A stretch of DNA of 64,000 bases from SZAS-103 sp038234715 (GTDB taxonomy: Bacteria > Pseudomonadota > Gammaproteobacteria > Xanthomonadales > Xanthomonadaceae): NCBI GenBank assembly GCA_038234715.1, contig JBBQTD010000008.1, positions 56,010 through 120,009 of the forward strand, read 5' to 3'. Shown piece after piece: positions 1 to 9,102 of the stretch (position 1 is its first letter; every line of letters starts with the position of its first letter). Below the pieces are notes generated by a model. The model had not been told where the DNA came from. It worked only from the letters and a program-made list of their open reading frames with translations, and did not search any database. The translations under genes and the position numbers were made by a program.

Positions 1-59
1 GTGATCGCTTCGCACATGGCCGCATCCGAGAGCCTGGCGAGACGGTCGAAGAAATCCAT
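1..59 (-). CDS. 5' end of a leftward gene, cut by the window edge (unidentified)
   Basis: Read leftward from the ATG at 59, the frame stays open to the window edge and begins MDFFDRLARLSDAAMCEAI. A GAAAGG Shine-Dalgarno-like stretch sits about 9 bases upstream of this ATG, which favours a true start. Only 19 residues are visible and I do not recognise the family. The alternative reading is the tail of a rightward gene ending with the TAA at 64-66; it has no supporting feature. The gene would be divergent from the secreted protein starting at 94. Confidence 0.35.
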   Translation of the reverse strand, partial: MDFFDRLARLSDAAMCEAI

Positions 60-93
60 GCCGTAAACCTTTCGCGTCGCATCACCGGATCGA

Positions 94-1089
94 ATGAAGA
101 CAAACATGAAAACCCTAGCGAAGCCGATGCTGCTCAACCTGGTGCTTGCGATCGTGTTTCTTTTTGCAGGCAGGAACGCATTGGCTGCCACAGTCAACCA
201 GCAGACGATTTGCCAGAACGGCAACGTGCCATCCGGATGGGTGGTCACCGACAAGACATGGAGCCGCACCACATGCGGCAATCCGCACACGCCGCAGGGC
301 AATGTGTGGCTGCTCGACGAATTCGACAACCTGCCCGTGGGGACACCACTGACCGTGTGCGAGTCGTCCGCAATTCCGGCTGGATGGATCCCCACCGGCT
401 ACCAGTGGAATCCATCGGTATGCGCAGCGCAGTTCGGATCGCGCAGCGGACCCTACAGCACCGTCTCGATCAGGAATGCGTTGTGTACGAACGAGGCGGC
501 AGCGTTGTGTTTTCCGTCGCTTTCGCAGTTCGCGTTGATATGGGCGTTGCCGACAAAGGTGCTGATCCCGTACGGGCAGGGTTCTGCATCCGCTTCGATC
601 GGCTGGTTTGCGCTGAAGTCTGTCTGCATCTGGGTGAACTACGGCGGGTCCTATACGCAACTGTGGAGTTGCTCGGGCAATTCCGCGATCCAGAACTGGC
701 CGTACGTCAGTGCAGGAGCAATCCAGACCTTCATCGTCAGCCCTAGCGCGACCTCCGCGTCGCCGGTGCTCGCCTCCGTCGTGGTCAAGGGCGTGGAAGG
801 AATTCCGCCCAAGATTTCGGCATCGCCTGTCGCGGTTACTGTTCCGGCCGGCAAGTCCCTCGGCAGCACCAGGATTTCCTACAACCTTCCCGGTTCGGAC
901 TATGCGTCGATGTGCATCTGGGTTTCGAACAACGGCGGGGCGGCGCAACTGTGGGCCTGCGGCTCGGGCCCGACCTTCTCGCAAGTGTGGCCGTATGTGC
1001 CGAAGGGCGGCACGTCCGTCTTCTGGTTGAATCCGAGCGCGACCTCGTCGTCGCAGATCCTCGCTTCAGTGCTGGTGACGGGCCACTAG
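94..1089 (+). CDS. Secreted protein with two pairs of internal repeats, function unknown
   Basis: The protein has 331 residues and begins with a clear signal peptide (hydrophobic core about residues 12-25, likely cleavage after ALA near residue 31), so it is exported. The mature part is built from duplications. Two short N-terminal units share the pattern C-x8-PxGW-x-x-T-x3-W-x4-C (about residues 38-65 and 86-113). Two longer C-terminal units (about 165-240 and 245-331) share CIWV, GG, QLW-C, WPYV and PSATS followed by I/VLASV. The paired cysteines in each unit suggest disulfides in the periplasm or outside the cell. No enzyme motif is visible. A second ATG at 106 would also keep the signal peptide; I chose the longer form. 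It is convergent with the efflux operon. I do not recognise a named family. Confidence 0.8.
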   Translation: MKTNMKTLAKPMLLNLVLAIVFLFAGRNALAATVNQQTICQNGNVPSGWVVTDKTWSRTTCGNPHTPQGNVWLLDEFDNLPVGTPLTVCESSAIPAGWIPTGYQWNPSVCAAQFGSRSGPYSTVSIRNALCTNEAAALCFPSLSQFALIWALPTKVLIPYGQGSASASIGWFALKSVCIWVNYGGSYTQLWSCSGNSAIQNWPYVSAGAIQTFIVSPSATSASPVLASVVVKGVEGIPPKISASPVAVTVPAGKSLGSTRISYNLPGSDYASMCIWVSNNGGAAQLWACGSGPTFSQVWPYVPKGGTSVFWLNPSATSSSQILASVLVTGH

Positions 1090-1234
1090 GCTGCTCTGGC
1101 ACCAGGATCCAACCCCTGAGTCTGTCAAACCAACTGTGTAATTGCGTTCATTGCGGCGCTGCGGCGGGAACGCCCTCTTCGCCGAACATCAGGTAGTGCG
1201 GGTCTCCTGGACCACAGACCCTCGGAATTCTCGA

Positions 1235-2131
1235 TCACTTGTGGATGCGAACAAGTACCTGCTGTCCGATGCGTAGTGATCCGTTGTCGAGCGCCAAGAC
1301 GCATTCGACCACCCGTGCATCCGGGCTCTGCTGCGGATCGTCGCTACGACCGGCAGCGCCGAACACCTGTCCGATGCGCAACACATGCGCTGGCAAGGAT
1401 GTTCCAGGATTCGAATCTGCTATCACCTCGGCACGCAAGCCTGGACGCACCGCGTCCACGAACGTTTCGCCCAGTTCCGCACGCACGATCAGCGGGCGAT
1501 CTGGCAGCAACCGGAACAATTCCTTGCCTGATTGCGCTGCAAGCCTGTCGCCAACCTGCACATTGCGCGCGACGATACGCCCGCCGAGGGGCGCCCGGAT
1601 ACTCGATTGATCGCGCTCAAAACGGGCTGCGGCCAGATGCTGGGTTGCGATTGCGACCCCTGACTGCGCAGCGGCCAGTTCCGCCTTGAGCACGCTCGAC
1701 GCAGTACGCGCATCGTCCGCGGATTGGCCTGTCGCAACTCCCTCGCCGGCGGCCGCGGTCAATCGTTTGGCCTGCAGCTCGAGCGACGGAAGACGCACGG
1801 CAAGCACGTGTGCCTGAGCGCGGGACTGGGCGAGTTCGGCTTGCGCAGCCGCGATGGTCAGATCGGCCGACCGCGCATCGAGTTGAACAAGCACGTCGCC
1901 CTGTTTCACCCGATCGCCGTCGTTTGCGTTCACTGCGGTGGCGGTACCGTCGCGACTGGCGCTGATCGCGAGCAAGCCGCCTTCTACATCGACCCGTCCG
2001 CGTGCGACTGCGACTGCGTCGGAGTGCGTGGACGCAGGCACGTCCGCCAGTGCGGGCTTCGAACAACCGGTCAGCCCCGGGACGATGCAGAGCGCCAGCA
2101 ACGCACCGATTGGCAGGAAACGCATGGTCAT
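1235..2131 (-). CDS. Efflux ABC transporter periplasmic adaptor (HlyD/MacA-like lipoprotein)
   Basis: The 298-residue protein is a membrane-fusion protein linking an inner-membrane ABC pump to an outer-membrane channel. It carries a lipoprotein signal with lipobox LTGC (Cys about 23), a biotinyl-lipoyl-like half motif (DGDRVKQGDVLVQLD, about 75-90), an alanine-rich coiled-coil hairpin, then the returning half (IRAPLGGRIVARNVQVGDRL) and a beta-barrel domain. The ATG at 2131 is preceded by AGGAGG with about 10 bases of spacing, and it overlaps the stop of the ATPase gene as ATGA, so translation is probably coupled. It is last of four genes in a leftward operon. Substrate cannot be told from sequence; a MacAB-type role in lipoprotein, peptide or macrolide export is an inference. 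Confidence 0.85.
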   Translation of the reverse strand: MTMRFLPIGALLALCIVPGLTGCSKPALADVPASTHSDAVAVARGRVDVEGGLLAISASRDGTATAVNANDGDRVKQGDVLVQLDARSADLTIAAAQAELAQSRAQAHVLAVRLPSLELQAKRLTAAAGEGVATGQSADDARTASSVLKAELAAAQSGVAIATQHLAAARFERDQSSIRAPLGGRIVARNVQVGDRLAAQSGKELFRLLPDRPLIVRAELGETFVDAVRPGLRAEVIADSNPGTSLPAHVLRIGQVFGAAGRSDDPQQSPDARVVECVLALDNGSLRIGQQVLVRIHK

Positions 2132-2832
2132 CGTGGTATTTCCTCCTGGGGAACGGTCGCCCTGCGCTCGGACAGTATCCGGCCATCTTCCATCGTCAGG
2201 ATACGTTCGGCATAGCTGTTCAATCGCGGATCGTGGCTGACGCACAACACCGTGGTCTCATGCTGGCGCGCAATCCGGTGCAGGGTGTCGATGACGATCT
2301 GACCGCTCGCGGCGTCAAGCGAGCTGGTGGGCTCGTCGGCGAACAGCAGGGCCGGCTCCTTGGCGATTGCGCGGGCAATTGCCACGCGTTGTTTTTCTCC
2401 GCCGGACAGGGAGCCCGGCCGCAGATCGGCGCGCGAGCCCAAGCCGACCTCTTCCAGGGCCGCCATCGCCCTCGCATTCGCCTTGGCCGTCGTGAAACCC
2501 AGATAGCTCAAGGGCAATGCGACTTGCTCAAGTGCGGTCAGCGCCGGAAACAGATTGAATCCCTGGAACACGAAACCAGTGTGTTGGAGGCGAAAGCGCT
2601 CGATCTGGCGTTCGTTGAGCCGGGCCAGATCCTCCCCCAGCGCGATCACGCGTCCTGCGTCGGCGTACATCAGTCCGCTTAGTATGCACAGCAGGGTGCT
2701 CTTGCCGCAGCCGGACGGGCCGGAGATCAAGGTGAGCTCTCCTGCGTCGATTTCCAGTGTCAGGCTGCGCAATACATCGATGCGCGCACGGCCGCTTCCG
2801 AAAGATTTCCGCAGGAGTTCGGCCTTGAGCAT
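2128..2832 (-). CDS. ABC transporter ATP-binding protein (LolD/MacB-type)
   Basis: This 234-residue protein is the cytoplasmic ATPase of the export pump. Walker A GPSGCGKST lies at about 38-46, the signature LSGGEKQR at about 140, and Walker B ALLFADEPT just after it; a D-loop-like SLD and the switch histidine (CVSHD) follow. Length and motifs fit the MacB/LolD/FtsE group. The gene sits 9 bases downstream of the permease gene and its stop overlaps the adaptor start by four bases. The partners are encoded on both sides, so the complex appears complete. Confidence 0.9.
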   Translation of the reverse strand: MLKAELLRKSFGSGRARIDVLRSLTLEIDAGELTLISGPSGCGKSTLLCILSGLMYADAGRVIALGEDLARLNERQIERFRLQHTGFVFQGFNLFPALTALEQVALPLSYLGFTTAKANARAMAALEEVGLGSRADLRPGSLSGGEKQRVAIARAIAKEPALLFADEPTSSLDAASGQIVIDTLHRIARQHETTVLCVSHDPRLNSYAERILTMEDGRILSERRATVPQEEIPR

Positions 2833-2841
2833 GCGTTCGTC

Positions 2842-3972
2842 TCAGCGCATCAGCGTGGCAGGATCGGCGCGTCGCAGCGAGCGCACCGCGAGCAATCCGG
2901 ACAGCAGTGCAATAGCCATCACCAGCACGCTGCATAAAAGCACGCTAAGCATGGTCAATTCCACAGGCACGTCCTGGGCGCGCGCCAGCGCCAATGCCAG
3001 GCTGCCGACAGCCAAACCCGCGAGCAATCCGCAAACGCCGACCCAGCCGGCCTGTTCAAGCACGACCGCGCGCAAACCGGCGATGCTCACGCCAAGTGCG
3101 CGCAGCGTCGCATATTCCCGGATCGAGCCAGCGACTGCACCCATCAGGGTCTGGCTGGTGATGACTGCGCCGGCGATGAGTACCACCGCAGACAGGAACA
3201 ACACGCCCAACCCCGCACCGGTGCCGAACATCCAGTAGTCCACCGCACGCCGCGCGAACTCCTCGCGTGTCCACACCGCATAACGCCCACCGGACGCCGC
3301 CGACAATCGTTTCGCGACCGTCCCGGCATTTTCTGGATGGGCGAGCTTGACCACGTAGTACGCGACCGTGCCGCCATTCGGATGATCGTTGTCGAGTCGA
3401 TGGGCGGTAGTCACCGAGGACAACACATTGATTCCACCCAGCGCGCGCAAGCCACTGCCCGTGCCGACCAGATGCACGCGGCGTCCGTTGATCACCGCGC
3501 TGTCGCCGATCTTCATGCCGAGCTTCGGAAGGTCGGCGCGATCGACGATGACGGAGTCGGGCTCAAGCAGGCGCTGGCGCAGCGCCGGACCGAGCACGCG
3601 CGCATACATGAGTCCGTCCGGACGGGCGTCGATGCCCGAAACAAAGACCGACAAGCCACCGCGATCAGCGGGGCCACGCCAATCGGCATCGATCCACTGG
3701 AACGGCTCGACCACGCGCACATCTGCATCCATCAGCAGGCGCATCTCGCTGTCGCGCGGTATCGGCCGACCAAGTTCGATGCTTTGGGTTCCCGGATAGC
3801 CGACCCACAAGTCGCCGCCGGATTGGTCGACGTAGACCGCCGCACTTCCAAAAATGCCCATCATGAGCGCGGCCTGCATCAGCAGCAGTAGCCCGGAAAA
3901 AGCGATAGCGACAGCGGCCGGCAGGAATCGGCGCCACTCGTGGATCAATGTCTTGCGTGCGAGGGCGACCAT
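2842..3972 (-). CDS. ABC transporter permease, FtsX/MacB-like
   Basis: The 376-residue membrane protein has one N-terminal transmembrane segment (about 16-38), a periplasmic domain of some 200 residues, and three C-terminal segments (about 250-280, 300-325, 338-362). This is the four-helix FtsX/DevC/MacB topology. The ATPase is a separate gene, unlike fused MacB. Its ATG overlaps the stop of the outer-membrane-factor gene as ATGA. The periplasmic domain of such permeases transmits ATP-driven movement to substrate and adaptor; this is family knowledge and the substrate here is unknown. Confidence 0.88.
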   Translation of the reverse strand: MVALARKTLIHEWRRFLPAAVAIAFSGLLLLMQAALMMGIFGSAAVYVDQSGGDLWVGYPGTQSIELGRPIPRDSEMRLLMDADVRVVEPFQWIDADWRGPADRGGLSVFVSGIDARPDGLMYARVLGPALRQRLLEPDSVIVDRADLPKLGMKIGDSAVINGRRVHLVGTGSGLRALGGINVLSSVTTAHRLDNDHPNGGTVAYYVVKLAHPENAGTVAKRLSAASGGRYAVWTREEFARRAVDYWMFGTGAGLGVLFLSAVVLIAGAVITSQTLMGAVAGSIREYATLRALGVSIAGLRAVVLEQAGWVGVCGLLAGLAVGSLALALARAQDVPVELTMLSVLLCSVLVMAIALLSGLLAVRSLRRADPATLMR

Positions 3973-5402
3973 CAGCGAACCGCATCGACCAACGGCGGCG
4001 CGCCGCCGAGCGCCTTGAACAATGCGACGTATGCCAGTGCTTGCGCTTGTTGCGCGTCCAGCAACTCCAGCTGTGACTGTGTCAACGCGATGGCGGAGGA
4101 GGCCAGGTCCAGGTCGTCGGCCAGCCCAAGGCGGCGGCTATGCGTTGTGCCTTGCGCATCACGTTCGCGTGCCGCGAGTGCCGACCGCAAGTTCACAACG
4201 CGCAGGTGCTGCGCCTGCCAGGCAGCAAGCGCGGTCTCTGTTTCTGCCAGGGATTCAAGCACCGTCTCGCGATAGGCGTAAATCAGAGCAGATAACTCGG
4301 CGTCCTTGGCCTTGACCCGGGATCGGCGCGCCCCCCAATCGAAAAGAGGAAGGTCGATTCCCGGACCGAGCGAAGTCACCGCGCGACCGAATCCGAATTC
4401 GCCGCCGGCGGTGGTGGTCGCCGAGGTGATGGCGCCCACAAGGCTGAACCTGGGATACAGGTCCGCCCTTGCGACTCCCAGCTCGCCTGCGGCAGCGAGG
4501 ACCGCAGCCTCTGCACGCTTGATGTCAGGGCGAGTACGTAGCAGGTCCGCCGGCAGCGTGACAGGGGGCTCTTCGACGAGCTTGGGCGGAGCGGCAGAGG
4601 CAAGCAGCTCGGGTTGTGGTTCAGTGCGCCCACACAGCACTGCCAATTGCTGGGCGCTCGCGTCGGCACGCAGGCGCGGCTCGGTGGTCATGGCATCCGC
4701 TTGCGCGACATCTGCATCGGCTCGTGCGAGGTCGCTGTCGGATGCGAGGCCAAGATCGCGCCTTCGTTGCATCAGCGCACGACGGCTCCGCTGCGCCTCC
4801 GCGGCCTCGCCGGACAGGGCGACCTGCCGTTGCGCCCCGCGAAGAGCCAAATAATCGCGTGCGACCTCGGCGACAAGCGTGACGCGCGCGGCTTGCAGGT
4901 CCGCAGCGGCGGTATCCACGCCCGCCTGCGCAATCCATTGCGTACTCTGCCGGCGCCCGAACAGCCCCAGGTCCCATAGCGCATCGATATTGCCCTGCAA
5001 ATAGCTCGTTGTGGCGTCGGGGTCGGGCGCTGTGACCGTTCCTGTGTGTACGTTCGGCCGGAAATCAGAGCGCGATGCCGACGCCAGTGCATGTGCCGCC
5101 ATCAGTCTCTCATTTGCCTGCGCGACGGTGAGATTGCCGGCCAGCGCTTGTGTCACCAGCGCGTCCAACTCCGTGTCGCGAAACGCATGCCACCATCCGG
5201 CCAGATCTGGGGCCGGCAAACTGCCATCGCGTCCCGCCGGGCTGGCGTTGCGCCACTGTTGCGGCGTGGATGCATCCAGCGGTGGCATTGTGGGCAGCGA
5301 CTTGCACCCAGCGAGCATGAGAACGAAGATCGCACACGCCCGGCGCAACCAGGTGCGTTCTGCGAAAAACATGCGACGCGATTGCGATGGCGTGCGATCC
5401 AT
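3972..5402 (-). CDS. Outer-membrane efflux lipoprotein, NodT/TolC family
   Basis: A 476-residue TolC-family channel lipoprotein, normal for NodT-type factors. From the chosen ATG at 5402 the signal peptide ends in lipobox LAGC (Cys about 33). The body shows two homologous alpha-helical halves typical of outer-membrane efflux proteins, with LRTRPDIKRAEAAVLAAAGE near residue 300. An in-frame ATG at 5372 would also keep the lipobox, and neither start has a strong ribosome site. It is the first gene of the leftward operon channel-permease-ATPase-adaptor; having all four parts in one operon is convenient for a self-contained tripartite pump. No regulator gene is adjacent. Confidence 0.85.
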   Translation of the reverse strand: MDRTPSQSRRMFFAERTWLRRACAIFVLMLAGCKSLPTMPPLDASTPQQWRNASPAGRDGSLPAPDLAGWWHAFRDTELDALVTQALAGNLTVAQANERLMAAHALASASRSDFRPNVHTGTVTAPDPDATTSYLQGNIDALWDLGLFGRRQSTQWIAQAGVDTAAADLQAARVTLVAEVARDYLALRGAQRQVALSGEAAEAQRSRRALMQRRRDLGLASDSDLARADADVAQADAMTTEPRLRADASAQQLAVLCGRTEPQPELLASAAPPKLVEEPPVTLPADLLRTRPDIKRAEAAVLAAAGELGVARADLYPRFSLVGAITSATTTAGGEFGFGRAVTSLGPGIDLPLFDWGARRSRVKAKDAELSALIYAYRETVLESLAETETALAAWQAQHLRVVNLRSALAARERDAQGTTHSRRLGLADDLDLASSAIALTQSQLELLDAQQAQALAYVALFKALGGAPPLVDAVR

Positions 5403-5990
5403 TCCCGTACCGGCCCGTTTTTTGAGACGTCCATTGAATGGACCCAGATCAAGCGACGCGTGGAACCACGCTGCATGTATTGAAGTCCCCCGGTCCAAGC
5501 ATGAAGCTATGTCCGGGCACACAAGCCATCGTACGTCCACATGGCCCAGCATGACGAGCGCGTCGTTAAGACCATTGTGCCAGCGCCTTGCCCGCTCGAG
5601 TGCGACGGGGCAGCACGGGGTCCTGTAGACACGACGTCGTGGATCCATCTAAGTTGAAAATAGTACAGGTGTTGGCGGCAAGTTCATCAGACGAAAAGCG
5701 AGACGACACAAGCCATTGATTGCGCCCGACCGGATCCTTCGCGAACAGGGCCAGAGAATTCCGCGCCGAGTCGCTTTGGATTGCAGTCAAGCGCGGTGTC
5801 GCCAACAGGGTCAGTGTAGGGTACACAACAGTCTCAAACACAAGAAACCGCGATCGGCGCGGTGGCCGCATCCACGTCACAGGGTGTGATCCATTGGAGC
5901 CCTCGATGGATCGCACCATTTCGGGCAGCTTTGATCGGCTTTCCTGCCGATCAGTCGAACCGCGTGGCTACTCACACCATCCTGCTCACC
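5403..5990. other. Gene-free stretch upstream of the efflux operon, with a perfect 12-bp palindrome
   Basis: I find no convincing gene in this 588-base stretch; the open frames lack ribosome sites and protein-like composition. It presumably holds the promoter of the efflux operon, but no good -35/-10 pair stands out. The palindrome CACGACGTCGTG at 5630-5641 is the best operator candidate, about 230 bases before the chosen start. A less GC-rich patch lies at about 5650-5675. Confidence 0.35.
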
Positions 5991-6115
<125 letters not shown>

Positions 6116-6245
6116 GGTGGGCTGGGAATGATAAGGGCTAGCGTCAGGCCGCACAAGGCGACCATCGCCCGAGTCTGCAAGCGCATTGAACGCAGTTGCC
6201 CAAGCTGTCCAGATTGGGTTGGCCGCGCGCCTTGCCGCGACGTCG

Positions 6246-7574
6246 ATGCTCCCGCAATCTTGTGCGATGGCAAGGCAATCCAGAAGCAATCGTATCGCGC
6301 AGCGTGACGGCGCCGATCGTGCGGCTGTGCGCCGGAAGGTCGCTGGGCGCTTGATTGTCGATCAGTCCGATCCGGATCGGGCCGAGGGCGACCCCTATCC
6401 CGTGTTGAGCGGGTTGCGGGGGCTGGCCGCGCTGGCCGTGTTTGCCACGCACGTCTACGCGCTCATGCGGTTTCCGCAGATAGTGCCGGGACATGCCACG
6501 CTCTCGTTCCTGCTGGCGTGGCCGTTGAAGATGGGTTGGGCAGGCGTGGATGTGTTTTTCACGCTGTCGGCATTCCTGTTGGCGTTGCCGTTCGTGCGTG
6601 CGCAGCGGGATGGCACGGCGCCCCCAAGCCTGCGCGCTTATTCCACGCGGCGCCTGATGCGCATTCTTCCAGCCTATGCAGCGCAGCTGGCGATCCTGCT
6701 CGCTTTGATCTGGTTGGGTGTCGCCTTGAAGGACATCAGCCAGCCGATCACCACGGCACGGATCCTGGTGCAGCCGTTTTTCCTGTACGACATCGGCTGG
6801 CCAAAGGTGTTGGCGATGCAATTGCCGCTGGTCGGGAGCTGGTGGACGCTGCCGGTCGAACTGGGCTTCTACATGGCGTTGCCGTTGCTCGCGCGCTTGC
6901 TGCGGCGTGGTCGCTGGAAGTGGTTGCTGCTGTTCGTCGCGTTTGCGTGGGCATGGCGCGCGCTGCTGCTGTGGACGCAGCCGTACACGCCTCCGATCGT
7001 GTTCCTGGTCGAACACCTCCCAGGGCGCATCGACCAGTTCGTGATCGGAATGCTTGCAGCGTATGCGGTGTGCCGGACGCCGCCAGTGCTTGATCGCATT
7101 TCTGGTCGCGGTGCGGATGTGCTGTTCGGCGTCGCAACGTTGGTTTTCCTTGCGCTTCCGGCGCTCGGATACATCAACGGTAGACCGGTTGGCGCCGAGC
7201 CGGACATCCAGCCGTTGCTGATCGGATGGCACACCTACGCGAGCCTTGCCGTGGCTGCGATGCTGTGCGCGGCAAGTCGGGCAACAGTTTGGCTGTCGTT
7301 GACGGTCGGTTCGCTGCCGCTGCGCCTGCTCGGGCGCATCAGCTATGGTTTTTACCTGTGGCATCTGCCGGTGCTGATGTGGCTGCATTCCAACGGCGGT
7401 GAGGAGCTGGCCGGCGGCCCGCTTGCATTCATGCTGTTCGGATTCCTGTTTTCGCTCGCTGCCGCGATCGTTTCGTGGAGTGTCGTGGAAGGCCCGGCGC
7501 TGCGGCTCGCTTCGCGGTGGATCGTGCAGGCACGCGCTAAAATGCGCACCCCTGGCCCGGTGCGCGCCCCATGA
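6246..7574 (+). CDS. Acyltransferase family 3 membrane protein (OafA/YrhL-like)
   Basis: A polytopic inner-membrane O-acyltransferase. The family motif begins YPVLSGLRGLAALAVFATHV, followed by DVFFTLSAFLLALPF, YSTRRLMRILPAY and about ten transmembrane helices; RISYGFYLWHLPVL lies near the C terminus. Such enzymes move acyl (often acetyl) groups onto sugars of LPS O-antigen, exopolysaccharide or other glycans. The LPS-core genes downstream suggest LPS modification here (inference). The start is uncertain: the conserved domain begins near base 6390. An ATG at 6246, an ATG at 6267 and a TTG at 6351 preceded by GGAAGG are all possible. The stop overlaps the next ATG as ATGA. Confidence 0.8.
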   Translation: MLPQSCAMARQSRSNRIAQRDGADRAAVRRKVAGRLIVDQSDPDRAEGDPYPVLSGLRGLAALAVFATHVYALMRFPQIVPGHATLSFLLAWPLKMGWAGVDVFFTLSAFLLALPFVRAQRDGTAPPSLRAYSTRRLMRILPAYAAQLAILLALIWLGVALKDISQPITTARILVQPFFLYDIGWPKVLAMQLPLVGSWWTLPVELGFYMALPLLARLLRRGRWKWLLLFVAFAWAWRALLLWTQPYTPPIVFLVEHLPGRIDQFVIGMLAAYAVCRTPPVLDRISGRGADVLFGVATLVFLALPALGYINGRPVGAEPDIQPLLIGWHTYASLAVAAMLCAASRATVWLSLTVGSLPLRLLGRISYGFYLWHLPVLMWLHSNGGEELAGGPLAFMLFGFLFSLAAAIVSWSVVEGPALRLASRWIVQARAKMRTPGPVRAP

Positions 7575-7978
7575 ACCTGATTACGGTGCCGATGTCGTAC
7601 GGCGAACTGCTGGACAAGATCGCGATCCTGCAGATCAAGTCCGAGCGCATGGTCGATCCGGCCAAGCTAGCCAACGTGCGCCACGAACTCGACACCCTGC
7701 TGCAGGCATGGATGGCCCATCCCGCCGCAGGCCATGACCTGGTTGCGCTGCGCGAGCGGCTCAAGGCCGTCAATGAGCGGCTATGGGTCATCGAGGACGC
7801 CATTCGCGGCTGCGAATATGCGCAGGATTTCGGCGCGGAATTCGTGCGGCTTGCGCGCGCTGTGTATATCGAGAACGACGAACGCGCGCGCGTCAAACGC
7901 GAGATCAATATCGCGCTGGGTTCGGACGTGGTCGAGGAAAAATCGTATCAGGACTACGGCGCGAAGCCGCCAGCCTGA
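7571..7978 (+). CDS. DUF6165 family protein
   Basis: A 135-residue soluble protein with the highly charged helical pattern of DUF6165. It starts with an SYGELLDKIAILQIKSERM segment and ends with a SYQDYG segment. The function is not known; family members usually sit among LPS or glycan biosynthesis genes, as here. It is translationally coupled to the acyltransferase by an ATGA overlap. There is no signal peptide or membrane segment, so it is probably cytoplasmic. Confidence 0.8.
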   Translation: MNLITVPMSYGELLDKIAILQIKSERMVDPAKLANVRHELDTLLQAWMAHPAAGHDLVALRERLKAVNERLWVIEDAIRGCEYAQDFGAEFVRLARAVYIENDERARVKREINIALGSDVVEEKSYQDYGAKPPA

Positions 7979-8006
7979 TCGGCAACGCAGCGATCGAACG
8001 CATCGA

Positions 8007-9053
8007 TCATGGCATGGCCTGATCGACAGCGCAGCGATCAAAGGCATCAATCACCGCATCGACAGTGATGAGTTCCATTGCGCCGGGGCGTTCGATCTTC
8101 GCGCCCCAGCGCAGTTCCGACGCGGGTTTTCCGAGCAGCTTGCGCGCGGCTGCGTCATGCCGATCGACCGTCCAGCGCAGGTCCGAGTACGGCCCGCTGC
8201 GTCGTGGATCGGTGCATGCGTAAAGTCCGATGACCCGCGTGCCGACCGCGTTGGCGATGTGCACAGGGCCCGAGTCAGGCGACAGCACGATGCGCGCGCG
8301 TTCGAGCAATGCGGGTAGTTGCTGCAAGGTGTCCCTGCCAGTGAGGTCGAGCGCTGGTTGCTTCATCGCCGCGAGGATCGCGTCGGCGGTCTGGCGTTCG
8401 AGCGTGCTGCGTCCGCCGCACAGGACGACGCGATGGCCCCGGGCCGCGGCATGGTCCGCAACCGCCGCGTAGCGCGCTGGCAGCCAGTTGCGCGCCGCAT
8501 GGCTTGAGCATGGCGAAACCAGCAGGGCAGGTTGTGGACCTGGCAATTGCGCGGCCGCCCAAGCGCGAGCCTGCTCGGAGACTGGAAAGCCCCAGACCGG
8601 GGCGGCGCGCGGCAGGCCCAAGGGTTCGACGAATGATGCAAGTGCATCAAGCACGTGGCCATTGGCCTGTGCATTAATCCGCCGGTTCACGAACAATCCG
8701 TGCAGTTCCCGCGCGCGCGCGCGGTCGTAGCCGATGCGCGCGTCCGCACGGACCGCCGCGGATAGAAGGTTGGCGCGCAGCGCAAGCTGCATCAGCAGCA
8801 ACACATCGAAGCGACGCCCGGCGAGGCGTTTTCGCAACACTGTCCATCCGGCATAGCCAGCGGACTTGTCGACCACGATGAATTCGACGCCCTGAAATTT
8901 TTCGAGCAACCGGTGTTCTGGCTTGCCGATCACCCAGGTGATCGCCGCGTCCGGCCAGGCTGCGCGCAACGCATGCACCACCGGTAGAACGTGGGTCACA
9001 TCGCCGAGCGCGGACAGGCGCAGCAGGCAGATCGAGCGGGGGGCGGATTGCAT
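8007..9053 (-). CDS. Glycosyltransferase family 9 (heptosyltransferase-like)
   Basis: A 348-residue GT9 enzyme of the heptosyltransferase I/II group, which add heptose to Kdo of the LPS inner core using ADP-heptose at the cytoplasmic face of the inner membrane. The start reads SICLLRLSALGDVTHVLPV, matching the family N terminus, and the C-terminal nucleotide-sugar site has LSPDSGPVHIANAVGTRVIGLY. The ATG at 9053 is preferred over a GTG at 9119 because homologous sequence starts only there. It is divergent from the Kdo kinase gene with a gap of about 50 bases. WaaC, WaaF or a WaaQ-like function cannot be separated by eye. Confidence 0.85.
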   Translation of the reverse strand: MQSAPRSICLLRLSALGDVTHVLPVVHALRAAWPDAAITWVIGKPEHRLLEKFQGVEFIVVDKSAGYAGWTVLRKRLAGRRFDVLLLMQLALRANLLSAAVRADARIGYDRARARELHGLFVNRRINAQANGHVLDALASFVEPLGLPRAAPVWGFPVSEQARAWAAAQLPGPQPALLVSPCSSHAARNWLPARYAAVADHAAARGHRVVLCGGRSTLERQTADAILAAMKQPALDLTGRDTLQQLPALLERARIVLSPDSGPVHIANAVGTRVIGLYACTDPRRSGPYSDLRWTVDRHDAAARKLLGKPASELRWGAKIERPGAMELITVDAVIDAFDRCAVDQAMP

Positions 9054-9102
9054 TGACGTTTCGGTGTCGGCCACTCGGAGCGATGCACTAAACTGCCAGA
9101 CT

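Noticed and set aside
5566..5919. 117-residue minus-strand frame upstream of the efflux operon
   Set aside because: Protein sequence is unlike any domain and has no ribosome site; treated as leader DNA.
6144..7388. 414-residue glutamine/arginine-rich minus-strand frame
   Set aside because: Antisense to the acyltransferase, whose motifs and helices are clear.
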